From Lapidilactobacillus wuchangensis (lineage in GTDB: Bacteria > Bacillota > Bacilli > Lactobacillales > Lactobacillaceae), in assembly GCF_003946645.1 (NCBI RefSeq), contig NZ_RHOU01000005.1, positions 62,001 to 126,000 of the forward strand: a stretch of DNA of 64,000 nt, in the 5' to 3' direction. The position numbers and the translations under genes were made by a program. The notes under the pieces are model-generated. The model was not told where the DNA came from and did not search any database. It saw only the letters and a list, made by a program, of their open reading frames with translations. This document shows, piece by piece, positions 55,738 to 64,000 of this stretch (positions within the stretch are counted from its first letter, which is position 1; every line of letters begins with the position of its first letter).

Positions 55738-56961
55738 ATGCCGGTAGAGCAACATTCAGAAGAAAAAGGATCCAATCGCATTGATTATGGGATTTTATTT
55801 TCAGTCTTAATGCTGGCATTGTTCAGTATTGTGGCTGTCTACGTGGCGACCAGCCATGACAGTAGCGCCACTTCTAGTCCAGTGCGAGCAGTCATCATGC
55901 AGATTGCCTGGTATACCATTGGGGCAATTGCTGTTGTGGTGATCATGCAATTTGATGTGGAACAATTGTGGAAAATTGCGCCATATGCGTATGGCGCAGG
56001 TATTTTCCTGCTAATGGCGGTCCTAGTGCTTTATGATAAACAACAATTTATTATGACTGGTGCTAAAAGCTGGTTTAGCTTTCATTCCTTTACTTTTCAA
56101 CCGTCGGAGGTAATGAAACCGGCCTTTATTATTATGCTAGGTCGGGTGGTTACCCAGCACAATGTTAAATATCCAGTTCATAGTGTTAAAAGTGACTTTA
56201 TCCTTTTAGGGCGAATGTTAATCTGGACAGCGCCAGTTGCCGTACTATTGAAGTTACAAAATGACTTTGGGACGATGTTGGTCTTCTTTGCCATTTTTGC
56301 GGGCATGGTGCTGGTTTCTGGGGTTTCGTGGAAGATTATTGTCCCGGCTTTCTTGGCAGTCGTGCTTGTCGGCGGTGGGACTATTTACTTGGTCACCCAA
56401 GATTGGGGTCAGCAGATTCTCGGCCATTTTGGTTTCAAAACTTATCAATTTCAGCGAGTTTTAAACTGGTTAAATCCCTCGCAAGATACAAGTAATAGTG
56501 GGATGCAGTTGTGGCAGAGCATGAAGGCGATTGGTTCTGGACAAATGACTGGTCGCGGCTTTAATCAGATTAAAGTTTACGTGCCCGTTCGTGAATCAGA
56601 TATGATCTTTTCCGTGATCGGCGAGAATTTTGGCTTTCTAGGCAGTTGTGCTTTAGTTTTACTTTATTTCTTGCTGATTTATCAAATGATCAAAGTGACT
56701 TTTGATACGAAGAACGAATTTTATGCTTATGTCTCCACTGGTGTGATTATGATGATTCTCTTCCATGTTTTTGAAAACATTGGGATGAGTATTGGCTTAC
56801 TACCACTAACGGGGATTCCATTACCCTTTATTTCCCAAGGTGGTTCGGCCTTACTGGGCAATATGATTGGGATCGGCCTGGTAATGTCAATGCGTTATCA
56901 TTATAAGAGCTATATGTTCACGAATCGCGAAGATCAAGATTTTCAAAATTCGCAAATTTAG
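55738..56961 (+). CDS. rodA: rod-shape SEDS glycosyltransferase RodA
   Basis: A 407-residue polytopic protein with about ten membrane segments. SEDS-family signatures include TFQPSEVMKPAFIIMLGR, LLKLQNDFGTM, and LTGIPLPFISQGGSALLGNM near the end. It polymerises peptidoglycan strands for cell elongation with a class B PBP and MreB/Mbl. It closes the mbl-epuA-yidD-DUF2969-rodA run. Confidence 0.94.
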   Translation: MPVEQHSEEKGSNRIDYGILFSVLMLALFSIVAVYVATSHDSSATSSPVRAVIMQIAWYTIGAIAVVVIMQFDVEQLWKIAPYAYGAGIFLLMAVLVLYDKQQFIMTGAKSWFSFHSFTFQPSEVMKPAFIIMLGRVVTQHNVKYPVHSVKSDFILLGRMLIWTAPVAVLLKLQNDFGTMLVFFAIFAGMVLVSGVSWKIIVPAFLAVVLVGGGTIYLVTQDWGQQILGHFGFKTYQFQRVLNWLNPSQDTSNSGMQLWQSMKAIGSGQMTGRGFNQIKVYVPVRESDMIFSVIGENFGFLGSCALVLLYFLLIYQMIKVTFDTKNEFYAYVSTGVIMMILFHVFENIGMSIGLLPLTGIPLPFISQGGSALLGNMIGIGLVMSMRYHYKSYMFTNREDQDFQNSQI

Positions 56962-57004
56962 TTGAGCTTAAGTGAACTTTTTCAAAAAGAGTTGTTAGAT
57001 GTAG

Positions 57005-57040
57005 AAACTGTGCTGATTTTTTAAATCAGTACAGTTTTTT
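57005..57040 (+). terminator. terminator after rodA
   Basis: AAACTGTGCTGATTT pairs with AAATCAGTACAGTTT, followed by Ts. Confidence 0.88.
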
Positions 57041-57081
57041 AATTTGGCTTAGTCAGCTAACAAATGCTAGTAAAAATAATT

Positions 57082-57530
57082 AAACAGAATAGTGACTGGC
57101 GCCATTGTGAGCTTTTTAGTTGCAGAACGCGGTTGACGAAAAAATCCCGCCGTTTTGTTTGAGGTCGAGGTGGCTTATTTTACTTGTTAGCGCTTAAGGC
57201 TAATAAAATGAGATGACTCAGTTAAGTTAAACAGTGGTTACATTTGAACGGCACAAGCGAAACGACTGATTGACCATCTTGGCGCTTGTGTTGATTTTAA
57301 ATGTCGTAGACTTGCCAATTAAACACGTATTTCTAAAAGTGGTGTTGAGTCGAACTATTGAATCAGGCAGGGGCCCAGCGATTGGCGTCAATGGCCAAAT
57401 TATTCTTAGTGGCAAGGCCACTTAGAATAAGACTTGTGTTTGAGATTGTTGCGAAGCAATAAGCTCAAACCAATGTCGGCCATGTTCCACGCCCACAAAA
57501 TCGCTGGACCCCTGCCGTTTTCTAACTAGG
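57082..57530 (-). repeat. composite element C, copy 4 (shortened)
   Basis: About 450 bp. A decayed type II module in minus orientation (57082-57200) keeps AAACAGAATAGTGACTG and GTTGCAGAACGCGG. An intact type I module in plus orientation lies at 57366-57516, with arms GGCAGGGGCCCAGCGATT and its partner near 57500-57516, inner stem ATGGCC/GGCCAT, and hairpins TTATTCT/AGAATAA and GTTTGAG/CTCAAAC. The spacer has GCACAAGCG/CGCTTGTG. No gene fits in this gap. Confidence 0.75.
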
Positions 57531-57589
57531 TAACTTTTCAACTCGTTTTTGGAACCAACCTTTTTTTCGTACTTTTAATAAGTAAAAAA

Positions 57590-57618
57590 TATAACACCGT
57601 TAGTGGATGTGTTATAAT
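57590..57618 (+). promoter_or_regulatory. suf operon -10 box with overlapping inverted repeat
   Basis: TATAACAC (57590-57597) and GTGTTATA (57609-57616) form an eight-base inverted repeat with an 11-base centre. The right arm overlaps the TATAAT box at 57613-57618, a layout suited to a repressor site. No clear -35 box is seen. Confidence 0.55.
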
Positions 57619-57675
57619 TCAACTATCAAAAACACTAAAATAAATTTGAAGATTCCTAAATATGGAGGTTTTATT

Positions 57676-57975
57676 ATGGCTACAGAGAATTATTTCTGGA
57701 CGAATGAATTAGCAGACGGCTCAATTCAGTTAGGTTTAAATGAAGCTGGACGTGATTTGCTTGGTGAAATCCGCTTTGTCGATTTACCAAAAGTTAACCA
57801 ACAAGTCACTGCTGGCGAAACTTTAATTGAAGTTGAAGCTGAAAAGATGGTTCAAGATTTGCCAACGCCAATTACTGGTGAGATTGTCTCAGTTCATCAA
57901 GAATTAAAAGATCAACCAGAGCTTTTAAGTGACAGTGATCAACAAAAAAATTGGGTTGTAACTTTAAAAAAATAG
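57676..57975 (+). CDS. GcvH-like protein heading the suf operon
   Basis: Ninety-nine residues from ATG 57676 (TGGAGG upstream; a longer frame from 57607 lacks a site and would overlap the -10 box). It resembles the glycine-cleavage H protein / lipoyl domain, with the modifiable Lys in EVEAEKMVQDLPTPI. It is shorter than true GcvH. Its place 7 bases before sufC suggests a role with the iron-sulfur machinery or lipoyl relay rather than glycine cleavage; this is inference. Confidence 0.75.
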   Translation: MATENYFWTNELADGSIQLGLNEAGRDLLGEIRFVDLPKVNQQVTAGETLIEVEAEKMVQDLPTPITGEIVSVHQELKDQPELLSDSDQQKNWVVTLKK

Positions 57976-57982
57976 GGAGACT

Positions 57983-58774
57983 ATGATGGCAACTTTAACG
58001 ATTAAAGACTTACATGTGCGGATTGACGATGAAAGTGGTCACAAAGAAATTCTTAAGGGTGTGAACTTAACCATGAAAACTGGGGAGATTCATGCCATCA
58101 TGGGCCCCAACGGTACTGGTAAATCAACTCTTTCAGAAACAATTATGGGCAATCCGCGCTACAAAGTAACTTCTGGCGACATTTTACTTAATGGTGAAAG
58201 TTTGTTAGATCAACCGGTTGATGCCCGGGCCCGGGCCGGATTATTTCTAGCGATGCAGTACCCTGCTGAGATTATGGGTGTTACCAATGCTGAATTTATG
58301 CGGGCAGCGATTAATTCACGGCGGCCTGATGATAATCCGATTTCTGTGCGAGAATTTATTAAGCAATTGGATCAGAATTTAGCGTTATTGGACATGAACG
58401 AAGCCATGGCGGAACGTTATCTTAACCAGGGTTTCTCTGGTGGCGAAAAAAAGCGTAATGAAATTCTGCAATTATTAATGATCAAGCCATCATTTGCGAT
58501 TCTTGATGAAATTGATTCCGGCTTGGATATTGATGCCATGAAGGTGGTTGCTAAAGGGGTAAATTCCATGCGTGGCGATAATTTCGGCTCCTTGATCATT
58601 ACCCATTATCAACGGCTGCTTGATTATATTGAACCAGATGTGGTCCACGTGATGATGGGCGGCCGAATCGTGAAGTCCGGGGATGCCCAATTGGCTCAGA
58701 AACTTGAAGCTGAAGGTTATGCCGGCTTACGTGATGAATTAGGATTAGATATTAAGTTAACTGACGAAAATTAG
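57983..58774 (+). CDS. sufC: Fe-S assembly ATPase SufC
   Basis: A 263-residue ABC-type ATPase without membrane parts. Walker A is MGPNGTGKSTL, the signature GFSGGEKKRNEI, and Walker B FAILDEIDSGLDIDA. Two ATG codons (57983, 57986) follow GGGAG. It powers the SufBCD scaffold that builds Fe-S clusters. Confidence 0.96.
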   Translation: MMATLTIKDLHVRIDDESGHKEILKGVNLTMKTGEIHAIMGPNGTGKSTLSETIMGNPRYKVTSGDILLNGESLLDQPVDARARAGLFLAMQYPAEIMGVTNAEFMRAAINSRRPDDNPISVREFIKQLDQNLALLDMNEAMAERYLNQGFSGGEKKRNEILQLLMIKPSFAILDEIDSGLDIDAMKVVAKGVNSMRGDNFGSLIITHYQRLLDYIEPDVVHVMMGGRIVKSGDAQLAQKLEAEGYAGLRDELGLDIKLTDEN

Positions 58775-58783
58775 GAGGTCAAG

Positions 58784-60064
58784 ATGAGTAGAAAAAAGGC
58801 TTTTTGCGAATTAAGTGACCTCCAACAATACAGTCAACAATTAAATGAACCAGCCCTTGCTTGGCAATTTCGCCAGGCTGCTTGGCAAGCTACGCTGACG
58901 GCGCCAAAACCTGACTTTGCTAAAATTAATTATCGCCCTTGGGCAACTTTGAACGGTCAGCTTGCAGTCGATTCAACGACGGCAGAGCCAGTGGAATCCA
59001 GTGCCCAAATTTCCCAAGTCGCAGGTCGACCGGTTCAAATTAACTTGTCAGCTGAGGCTCAAGCCGCTGGTGTTGAGGCCCTTGATTTAGTTGCGGCTTG
59101 GCAACAGTGGCCAGATTTGATGGAACAGTATTATGGCCGAGTTTTACCAGCAGCTAGTCAACAGCTGGCGGCAACTCATTATGCCACCGTCAATAGTGGG
59201 GTGGTGATTCGAGTTCCCGCCAAGGCGAAGTTGACCACACCATTAACTTTGGATTTTAGTGAGAACGGTTTGGATCAACAACTAAATAGTCAGCATGTTT
59301 TGTTAATTGCTGGCGCTGACAGTGAGTTTTCAATTTTAGAAACGCGGCAAACTTTAGGTGATCAGCAGCCTAGTGCTAGTATTGTTGAAGAATTGGTGCT
59401 GCTTGCGGGCGCCAAAGTTCGTTTTGCGGCGATTGATCAACTGGCTTTAACCACCTATTTGGCGCGCTATGCCCAGCTTGCTGATAACGCCCGCTTAGAT
59501 TGGGCGTTAGGCATTATGAATGAAGGCGACATCCTAGCTGATTTTAATACTGATTTAAATGGTCAGGGGAGCCAAAGTGAAGTTAAAGCGGTGGCAATTT
59601 CTACTGGCAGTCAAAACCAAGGTATTACCACCCGAATCACGAATTATGGGCAACATACGAAAGCTAATATCTTACAACATGGGGTCATTTTAAGTGACGC
59701 GACCTTGATTTTTAATGGGGTGGGCCACATTGTCAAAGGTGCTCGTGGCAGCGACTCCCAACAAGAAAATCGGGTGCTGATGTTGTCAAGAACCGCTCGT
59801 GGCGATGCTAATCCGATTTTACTGATTGATGAAAATGATGTTCGTGCTGGCCATGCTGCGTCAGTGGGACGTGTTAATCAAGAACAAATGTATTATTTAA
59901 TGAGTCGGGGCTTGTCGAAGGATTTGGCTGAGCGTCTCGTTATTCGCGGCTTTTTAGGATCAGTTTTAAGTGAGATTCCTGCTGCTGATGCGCGACAAAT
60001 TCTGACGGATACAATTGAAAGGAAGCTTATCGATGGTCAAAGACATCGCGACCGCGCGCAATGA
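58784..60064 (+). CDS. sufD: Fe-S assembly scaffold protein SufD
   Basis: A 426-residue beta-helix scaffold with AGGAGG upstream. The C-terminal core has RGDANPILLIDENDVRAGHAASVGRVN, a QMYYLMSRGLSKDLAERLVIRGFL motif shared with SufB, and ends ten codons after the in-frame start of sufS. It pairs with SufB and SufC. Confidence 0.95.
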   Translation: MSRKKAFCELSDLQQYSQQLNEPALAWQFRQAAWQATLTAPKPDFAKINYRPWATLNGQLAVDSTTAEPVESSAQISQVAGRPVQINLSAEAQAAGVEALDLVAAWQQWPDLMEQYYGRVLPAASQQLAATHYATVNSGVVIRVPAKAKLTTPLTLDFSENGLDQQLNSQHVLLIAGADSEFSILETRQTLGDQQPSASIVEELVLLAGAKVRFAAIDQLALTTYLARYAQLADNARLDWALGIMNEGDILADFNTDLNGQGSQSEVKAVAISTGSQNQGITTRITNYGQHTKANILQHGVILSDATLIFNGVGHIVKGARGSDSQQENRVLMLSRTARGDANPILLIDENDVRAGHAASVGRVNQEQMYYLMSRGLSKDLAERLVIRGFLGSVLSEIPAADARQILTDTIERKLIDGQRHRDRAQ

Positions 60065-61259
60065 TTTCCCCTTATTAAAAACACAAATGAATCAAGAGTC
60101 GCTCACTTATTTGGATAATGCGGCCACCACTCAGAAACCGCAAGCGGTGATTGAGCGACTGGTTGATTATTATCAAACTGAAAATGTTAATGTTCAACGT
60201 GGTGTCTACGCTTTAGCTCAGGCAACGACGGCCAAGTATGAACAAGTTCGCCAGCAAGTGGCGGATTTTCTTCACGCTCAGGCAGATGAGATTATTTTTA
60301 CCCGGGGGACGACCACCAGTTTAAATTGGGTCGCGCAAAGCTTCGCGCCAACTGTGATTCAACCAGGCGATGAAATCCTGATTACGATTATGGAACATCA
60401 TAGTAATTTAGTGCCGTGGCAGATCGTCGCTAAAAAACTGGGTGCGCATTTGCGCTATGTTGAATTAAATGATCAAGCGGAATTGGATTTAGCCCAATTG
60501 CAGGCCAACCTGAATCAACGGACGAAAATCGTGGCGTTGACGCAAGTTTCTAATGTTTTAGGCACGATTAATCCAATTAAGCAGATTACGGCTTGGGCAC
60601 ACCAAGTTGGGGCTTATGTGGTCGTTGATGGTGCACAGGCGGCGGGGCATATGCCAGTTGATGTGCAGGCACTTGATTGCGATTTCTACGCTTTTTCGGG
60701 GCATAAAGTTTATGGCCCCACTGGTATTGGCGTTTTATATGGTAAAGCAGCCTTATTACAACAAATGCCACCAGTGGAATATGGTGGCGAAATGATCAAT
60801 CGGGTTACTCGCCAAAGCACTGATTTTAAGGCGGCACCGGCAAAATTCGAAGCTGGCACGATGCCAATTGCCCAAGTGATTGGTTTAGGGGCAGCACTGG
60901 ACTATTTAACCAGCTTAGGTTGGTCGCAAATTGAAGCACAAGAACAGCATTTAGTGCAGTTGGCCGGTTCACAATTACAAGCCATTCCCGGGATAACTTT
61001 GTATGGCCCACCATTGTCAAAACCACATGCGCCGGTGTTGTCCTTTAATTTAACTGGTGTCCATCCTCATGATTTGGCGACTGTGCTTGATAGCCAAGGG
61101 GTAGCTGTCCGTGCTGGCCATCATTGTGCCCAACCTTTGATGGCTGCCTTGCAAGTAAGTGCTACGGCTCGGGCTAGTTTTGCTTTTTATAATAATGATC
61201 AAGATGTCCAACGATTAATAACGGCCGTTAAATTGGCTAAGGAGTTCTTCCAAGCATGA
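60033..61259 (+). CDS. sufS: cysteine desulfurase SufS
   Basis: A 408-residue PLP enzyme from ATG 60033 (AAAGGAAG upstream; frame from 60015 rejected). It takes sulfur from cysteine. PLP Lys is in FSGHKVYGPTGIG, and the active-site Cys is in VRAGHHCAQPLM. It overlaps sufD by 32 bases and sufU by 4, giving tight coupling. Confidence 0.95.
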   Translation: MVKDIATARNDFPLLKTQMNQESLTYLDNAATTQKPQAVIERLVDYYQTENVNVQRGVYALAQATTAKYEQVRQQVADFLHAQADEIIFTRGTTTSLNWVAQSFAPTVIQPGDEILITIMEHHSNLVPWQIVAKKLGAHLRYVELNDQAELDLAQLQANLNQRTKIVALTQVSNVLGTINPIKQITAWAHQVGAYVVVDGAQAAGHMPVDVQALDCDFYAFSGHKVYGPTGIGVLYGKAALLQQMPPVEYGGEMINRVTRQSTDFKAAPAKFEAGTMPIAQVIGLGAALDYLTSLGWSQIEAQEQHLVQLAGSQLQAIPGITLYGPPLSKPHAPVLSFNLTGVHPHDLATVLDSQGVAVRAGHHCAQPLMAALQVSATARASFAFYNNDQDVQRLITAVKLAKEFFQA

Positions 61260-61705
61260 AAATTTCGCAATTAAATGATTTATATCGACAATTAATTATT
61301 GACCACGCCCAACATCCTCATCATCATGGGCAGTTGCCCCAAGCTGATCAAAGTGTTAATCTCAATAATCCCACTTGTGGTGATGTGATTGACCTGCAAG
61401 TTGTTTTTAAGGATCAGCAAATTAAGGAGATTGCTTTTAGCGGTGATGGCTGTTCGATTTCTCAGGCGTCGGCTAGTATGATGTGCGATTTGGTCAATGG
61501 GCAGACCATTAGTCAGGCTAAACAAGAGATTGCCGTTTTTCTAGAAATGCTGATGAATAATCCGGATGAACCAAGTGATATTTTAGGGGATGCGGCGGTT
61601 TTGGCAGCCGTCGTTAAATTTCCCGCTCGGATCAAATGTGCCACATTGGCTTGGAAGGCGCTTGAACAAGCAATTACACAGGAGGAACAACATGCCGGAA
61701 ACTAA
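61256..61705 (+). CDS. sufU: zinc-type sulfur transfer protein SufU
   Basis: A 149-residue protein of the SufU type. Three conserved Cys are in [19 protein letters not shown] and RIKCATLAW. It accepts sulfur from SufS. It overlaps sufS and sufB by a few bases each. Confidence 0.94.
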   Translation: MKISQLNDLYRQLIIDHAQHPHHHGQLPQADQSVNLNNPTCGDVIDLQVVFKDQQIKEIAFSGDGCSISQASASMMCDLVNGQTISQAKQEIAVFLEMLMNNPDEPSDILGDAAVLAAVVKFPARIKCATLAWKALEQAITQEEQHAGN

Positions 61706-63125
61706 AAATACCAAGAATAACGAAGATATGTTGGCCAGTGTGCCAGCCTTCGTTGATTACGATTATGGCTTTAGCGACAATGTTCAACCTGTCTACAGTA
61801 CTGGCCGTGGTTTAACCGAAGCGACGGTGCGCGAAATTTCTGCCGCTAAGCACGAACCAGATTGGATGTTGCAAATTCGCTTACGAGCTTATAAAACCTA
61901 TTTAAAAATGCCGATGCCTAATTTTGGCCCTGATTTATCCGGACTTGATTTGGATAACATGCTTTATTATCAAAAGGCCACTGATCGGCAATACCGTGAT
62001 TGGGATCAAGTGCCTGATAAAATCAAAGACACCTTTGAACGGTTAGGTGTGCCCGAGGCAGAACGAAAGTACTTGGCTGGTTCTTCAGCACAGTACGAAT
62101 CGGAAGTGGTCTACCATAATATGCGCCAGGAGTTCGAGAAGCTGGGCATTGTCTTTATGGATATGGACTCAGTTTTGAAGGAATATCCCGAGATGGTCAA
62201 GGATTATTTTGGCACCTTGGTTCATATGAATGACAACAAATTTGCCGCTTTAAATACGGCGGTTTGGTCAGGTGGTACTTTTATTTATGTGCCGAAGGGG
62301 GTTAAAACCGATATTCCTATTCAGGCTTACTTCCGGATCAATGCGGAGAATTCTGGCCAGTTTGAGCGGACTTTGATCGTGGTGGATGAAGATGCTAGCG
62401 TGAACTACGTTGAAGGCTGTACGGCCCCTAATTATTCGTCTGACAGCCTCCATGCCGCCGTGGTCGAAGTTTTTGTTAAACCACGAGGCTATTGTCGTTA
62501 CACCACCATTCAAAATTGGTCGAAAAATGTCTATAGTTTGGAAACAAAACGAGCACAGGCCTTAGATGATGCGACGATGGAGTGGGTTGATGGTAACTTA
62601 GGCTCAAAAATCACCATGAAATATCCCAGCGTTTATTTGGATGGCCGTGGTGCACGGGGCACGATGCTTTCGATTGCCGTTGCCGGCGAAGGTGTGATTC
62701 AGGATAATGGTGCGCGGATGATCCACGATGCACCCAACACCTCAAGCTCAATCGTTTCGAAGTCGATTTCTAAAGACGGTGGTGCAGTAAATTATCGTGG
62801 CACGGTACGTTTTGGCCGTAAAAGCGATAATTCTTTCGCCCACGTTGAATGTGATACGATCTTAATGGATGAGAAGTCCAGTTCTGACACAGTGCCTTAT
62901 AATGAAATTCTCAATGGTAACGTGGCCATGGAACACGAAGCTAAAGTGTCGAAAATTTCTGAAGAGCAACTTTATTATTTAATGAGTCGTGGTATTTCAG
63001 AAGAGAAAGCCACGGAAATGATCATCATGGGTTTTGTCGAACCTTTCACCAAACAATTACCAATGGAGTATGCTGTCGAGCTAAATCGCTTGATTAGTTA
63101 CGAGATGGAAGGTAGCGTCGGCTAG
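61692..63125 (+). CDS. sufB: Fe-S assembly scaffold protein SufB
   Basis: A 477-residue scaffold from ATG 61692 with GGAGG upstream; a frame extending to 61590 inside sufU is rejected. Conserved parts are [44 protein letters not shown] and [17 protein letters not shown]. It is the last suf gene and completes the SufCDSUB set of Firmicutes. Confidence 0.96.
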   Translation: MPETKNTKNNEDMLASVPAFVDYDYGFSDNVQPVYSTGRGLTEATVREISAAKHEPDWMLQIRLRAYKTYLKMPMPNFGPDLSGLDLDNMLYYQKATDRQYRDWDQVPDKIKDTFERLGVPEAERKYLAGSSAQYESEVVYHNMRQEFEKLGIVFMDMDSVLKEYPEMVKDYFGTLVHMNDNKFAALNTAVWSGGTFIYVPKGVKTDIPIQAYFRINAENSGQFERTLIVVDEDASVNYVEGCTAPNYSSDSLHAAVVEVFVKPRGYCRYTTIQNWSKNVYSLETKRAQALDDATMEWVDGNLGSKITMKYPSVYLDGRGARGTMLSIAVAGEGVIQDNGARMIHDAPNTSSSIVSKSISKDGGAVNYRGTVRFGRKSDNSFAHVECDTILMDEKSSSDTVPYNEILNGNVAMEHEAKVSKISEEQLYYLMSRGISEEKATEMIIMGFVEPFTKQLPMEYAVELNRLISYEMEGSVG

Positions 63126-63137
63126 CCCTTAAATATT

Positions 63138-63176
63138 AACGCCAAGTGCTGGTAAAACAGGACTTGGCGTTTTTTT
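63138..63176 (+). terminator. terminator of the suf operon
   Basis: AACGCCAAGT and ACTTGGCGTT form a ten-pair stem with a loop of 14 bases, followed by five or more Ts. Confidence 0.9.
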
Positions 63177-63366
63177 ATTATTCAGAACAAGTGGCGCTTT
63201 GTCAAAATTAATGGGTGAAAATAGTAGCGAACGTTTTACATTTACATTTCCTAAATGTGGCTTTTTATCGAATTATTTTTTAGGAAAAAGGTCGCAGTTT
63301 GCCTTAAATAGCGGTATGGCCGTGAAGTAAGTTAGTGTAAAATACCGGCTTGGGAGGTGTGGTAAA

Positions 63367-63825
63367 TTGATTTATATCATTAGCTACTTATTTTTCGGAA
63401 TATTATCGTTTATCTATGCGTATTTTAACCAAGGTAATGGCCAATCGTGGTACTACAATCTGTTCTTAATTCAGTTAGTGGGCAACATTGGCTTCTTTGG
63501 CTTGTTTAATTTTATCGGCCATGTTCTTTTACGCCGTAAAGTTGCCAAATCAATTGGCTGGCAATCAAATGGCTTTCAAATTGAATTGGGCTTGGTTTCG
63601 TTAGGTATTGGCATTTGTGGTATTTTAAGTTATTGGCTTCGCGGCGGCTTCTGGTTGGCGACGCTGATTCCGATGGCAGTGTTTTTGATTGGTGCGGGGC
63701 TACTACATATTTCGGAAATGATTCGCGCTAAGAATTTCAATCCGGGTAATGTGGTCATTGTGGTGCCAGATTTTTTAATTCCACTAACATTGGGTATTCT
63801 TTATTGGCTGGCAATGATTAAGTAG
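63367..63825 (+). CDS. membrane protein, DUF6790-like
   Basis: A 152-residue protein starting with TTG after TGGGAGG. Four hydrophobic segments are visible. The central SIGWQSNGFQIELGLVSLGIGICGI recalls the DUF6790 family. Function is unknown. The following 63826-64000 holds no gene that can be supported. Confidence 0.55.
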   Translation: MIYIISYLFFGILSFIYAYFNQGNGQSWYYNLFLIQLVGNIGFFGLFNFIGHVLLRRKVAKSIGWQSNGFQIELGLVSLGIGICGILSYWLRGGFWLATLIPMAVFLIGAGLLHISEMIRAKNFNPGNVVIVVPDFLIPLTLGILYWLAMIK

Positions 63826-64000
63826 ATTAGTAAAATTGCTGAAACTAAATTATCGCTGACGTTGTTTTTGTTCACTGTACGGTAATTTAAGTTAATTGGC
63901 AGTTTTTCAATCGCCACAAACGAGTAATATCACAATCAGATAACGACTAGATTTCATTCTGATAACAAGTAAGAAAAGGCGCTGACAGGGCTATTCAGCA

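Noticed and set aside
63367-63825. An SdpI or toxin-immunity role for the terminal membrane protein.
   Set aside because: The central motif fits a DUF6790-like pattern better and no toxin gene is next to it.

Overview
The window comes from a low- to mid-GC Gram-positive bacterium of the Lactobacillaceae (Lactobacillus in the broad sense). The supporting signs are strong AGGAGG ribosome sites with many TTG/GTG starts, the chromosomal order tdk-prfA-prmC-tsaC-glyA-upp-atpBEFHAGDC-DUF1146-murA-mreB/mbl-epuA-yidD-DUF2969-rodA, and a suf operon led by a GcvH-like protein. The species cannot be fixed from the sequence alone.

Positions 1-15100 are the late half of a siphovirus-type prophage, all on the plus strand. 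It runs from a scaffold-like tail end and major capsid protein, through head-tail connector genes, tail tube, a chaperone pair with a textbook A AAA AAA -1 frameshift site, tape measure, Dit, a Tal protein fused to a GH25 lysozyme, fibre and receptor-binding genes, a possible moron gene, small membrane proteins and a holin, to an amidase endolysin. The fibre region is odd. One ancestral FN3-Ig-like-FN3 protein appears to be spread over four reading frames, and a second receptor-binding cassette ends in a nine-G tract. Terminators and a probable attachment site lie at 15130-15465. The integrase and early genes are outside the window.

Positions 15670-29600 are chromosomal: a small SdpI-like membrane protein, a two-component system, lipoteichoic acid synthase, a VanZ-like protein, fba, pgi, a secreted-nuclease pair, a phosphoglycerate mutase-like enzyme, two tRNA genes (Glu-CUC and Gln-CUG), and a TetR regulator whose double operator overlaps the promoter of a heterodimeric ABC exporter operon (29585-33206) ending with a lipoprotein gene. 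After that come a serine hydrolase, murT, and then the translation / F1Fo-ATPase / cell-wall / SUF iron-sulfur block up to 63125.

The most unusual content is in the gaps between genes. A composite element of about 530 bp (called C here) occurs in at least four places plus one half copy. It consists of two inverted modules of about 150-170 nt (A), each foldable as an outer stem closing two hairpins, around a spacer that carries another hairpin. Stem sequences differ between copies but stay complementary, so the fold is conserved. A second palindromic element of about 122 nt (B) occurs as a three-unit tandem array, as a solo copy, and inserted inside the hairpin of one A module, which shows that B has moved. 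No transposase lies beside any copy. I do not recognise either family.
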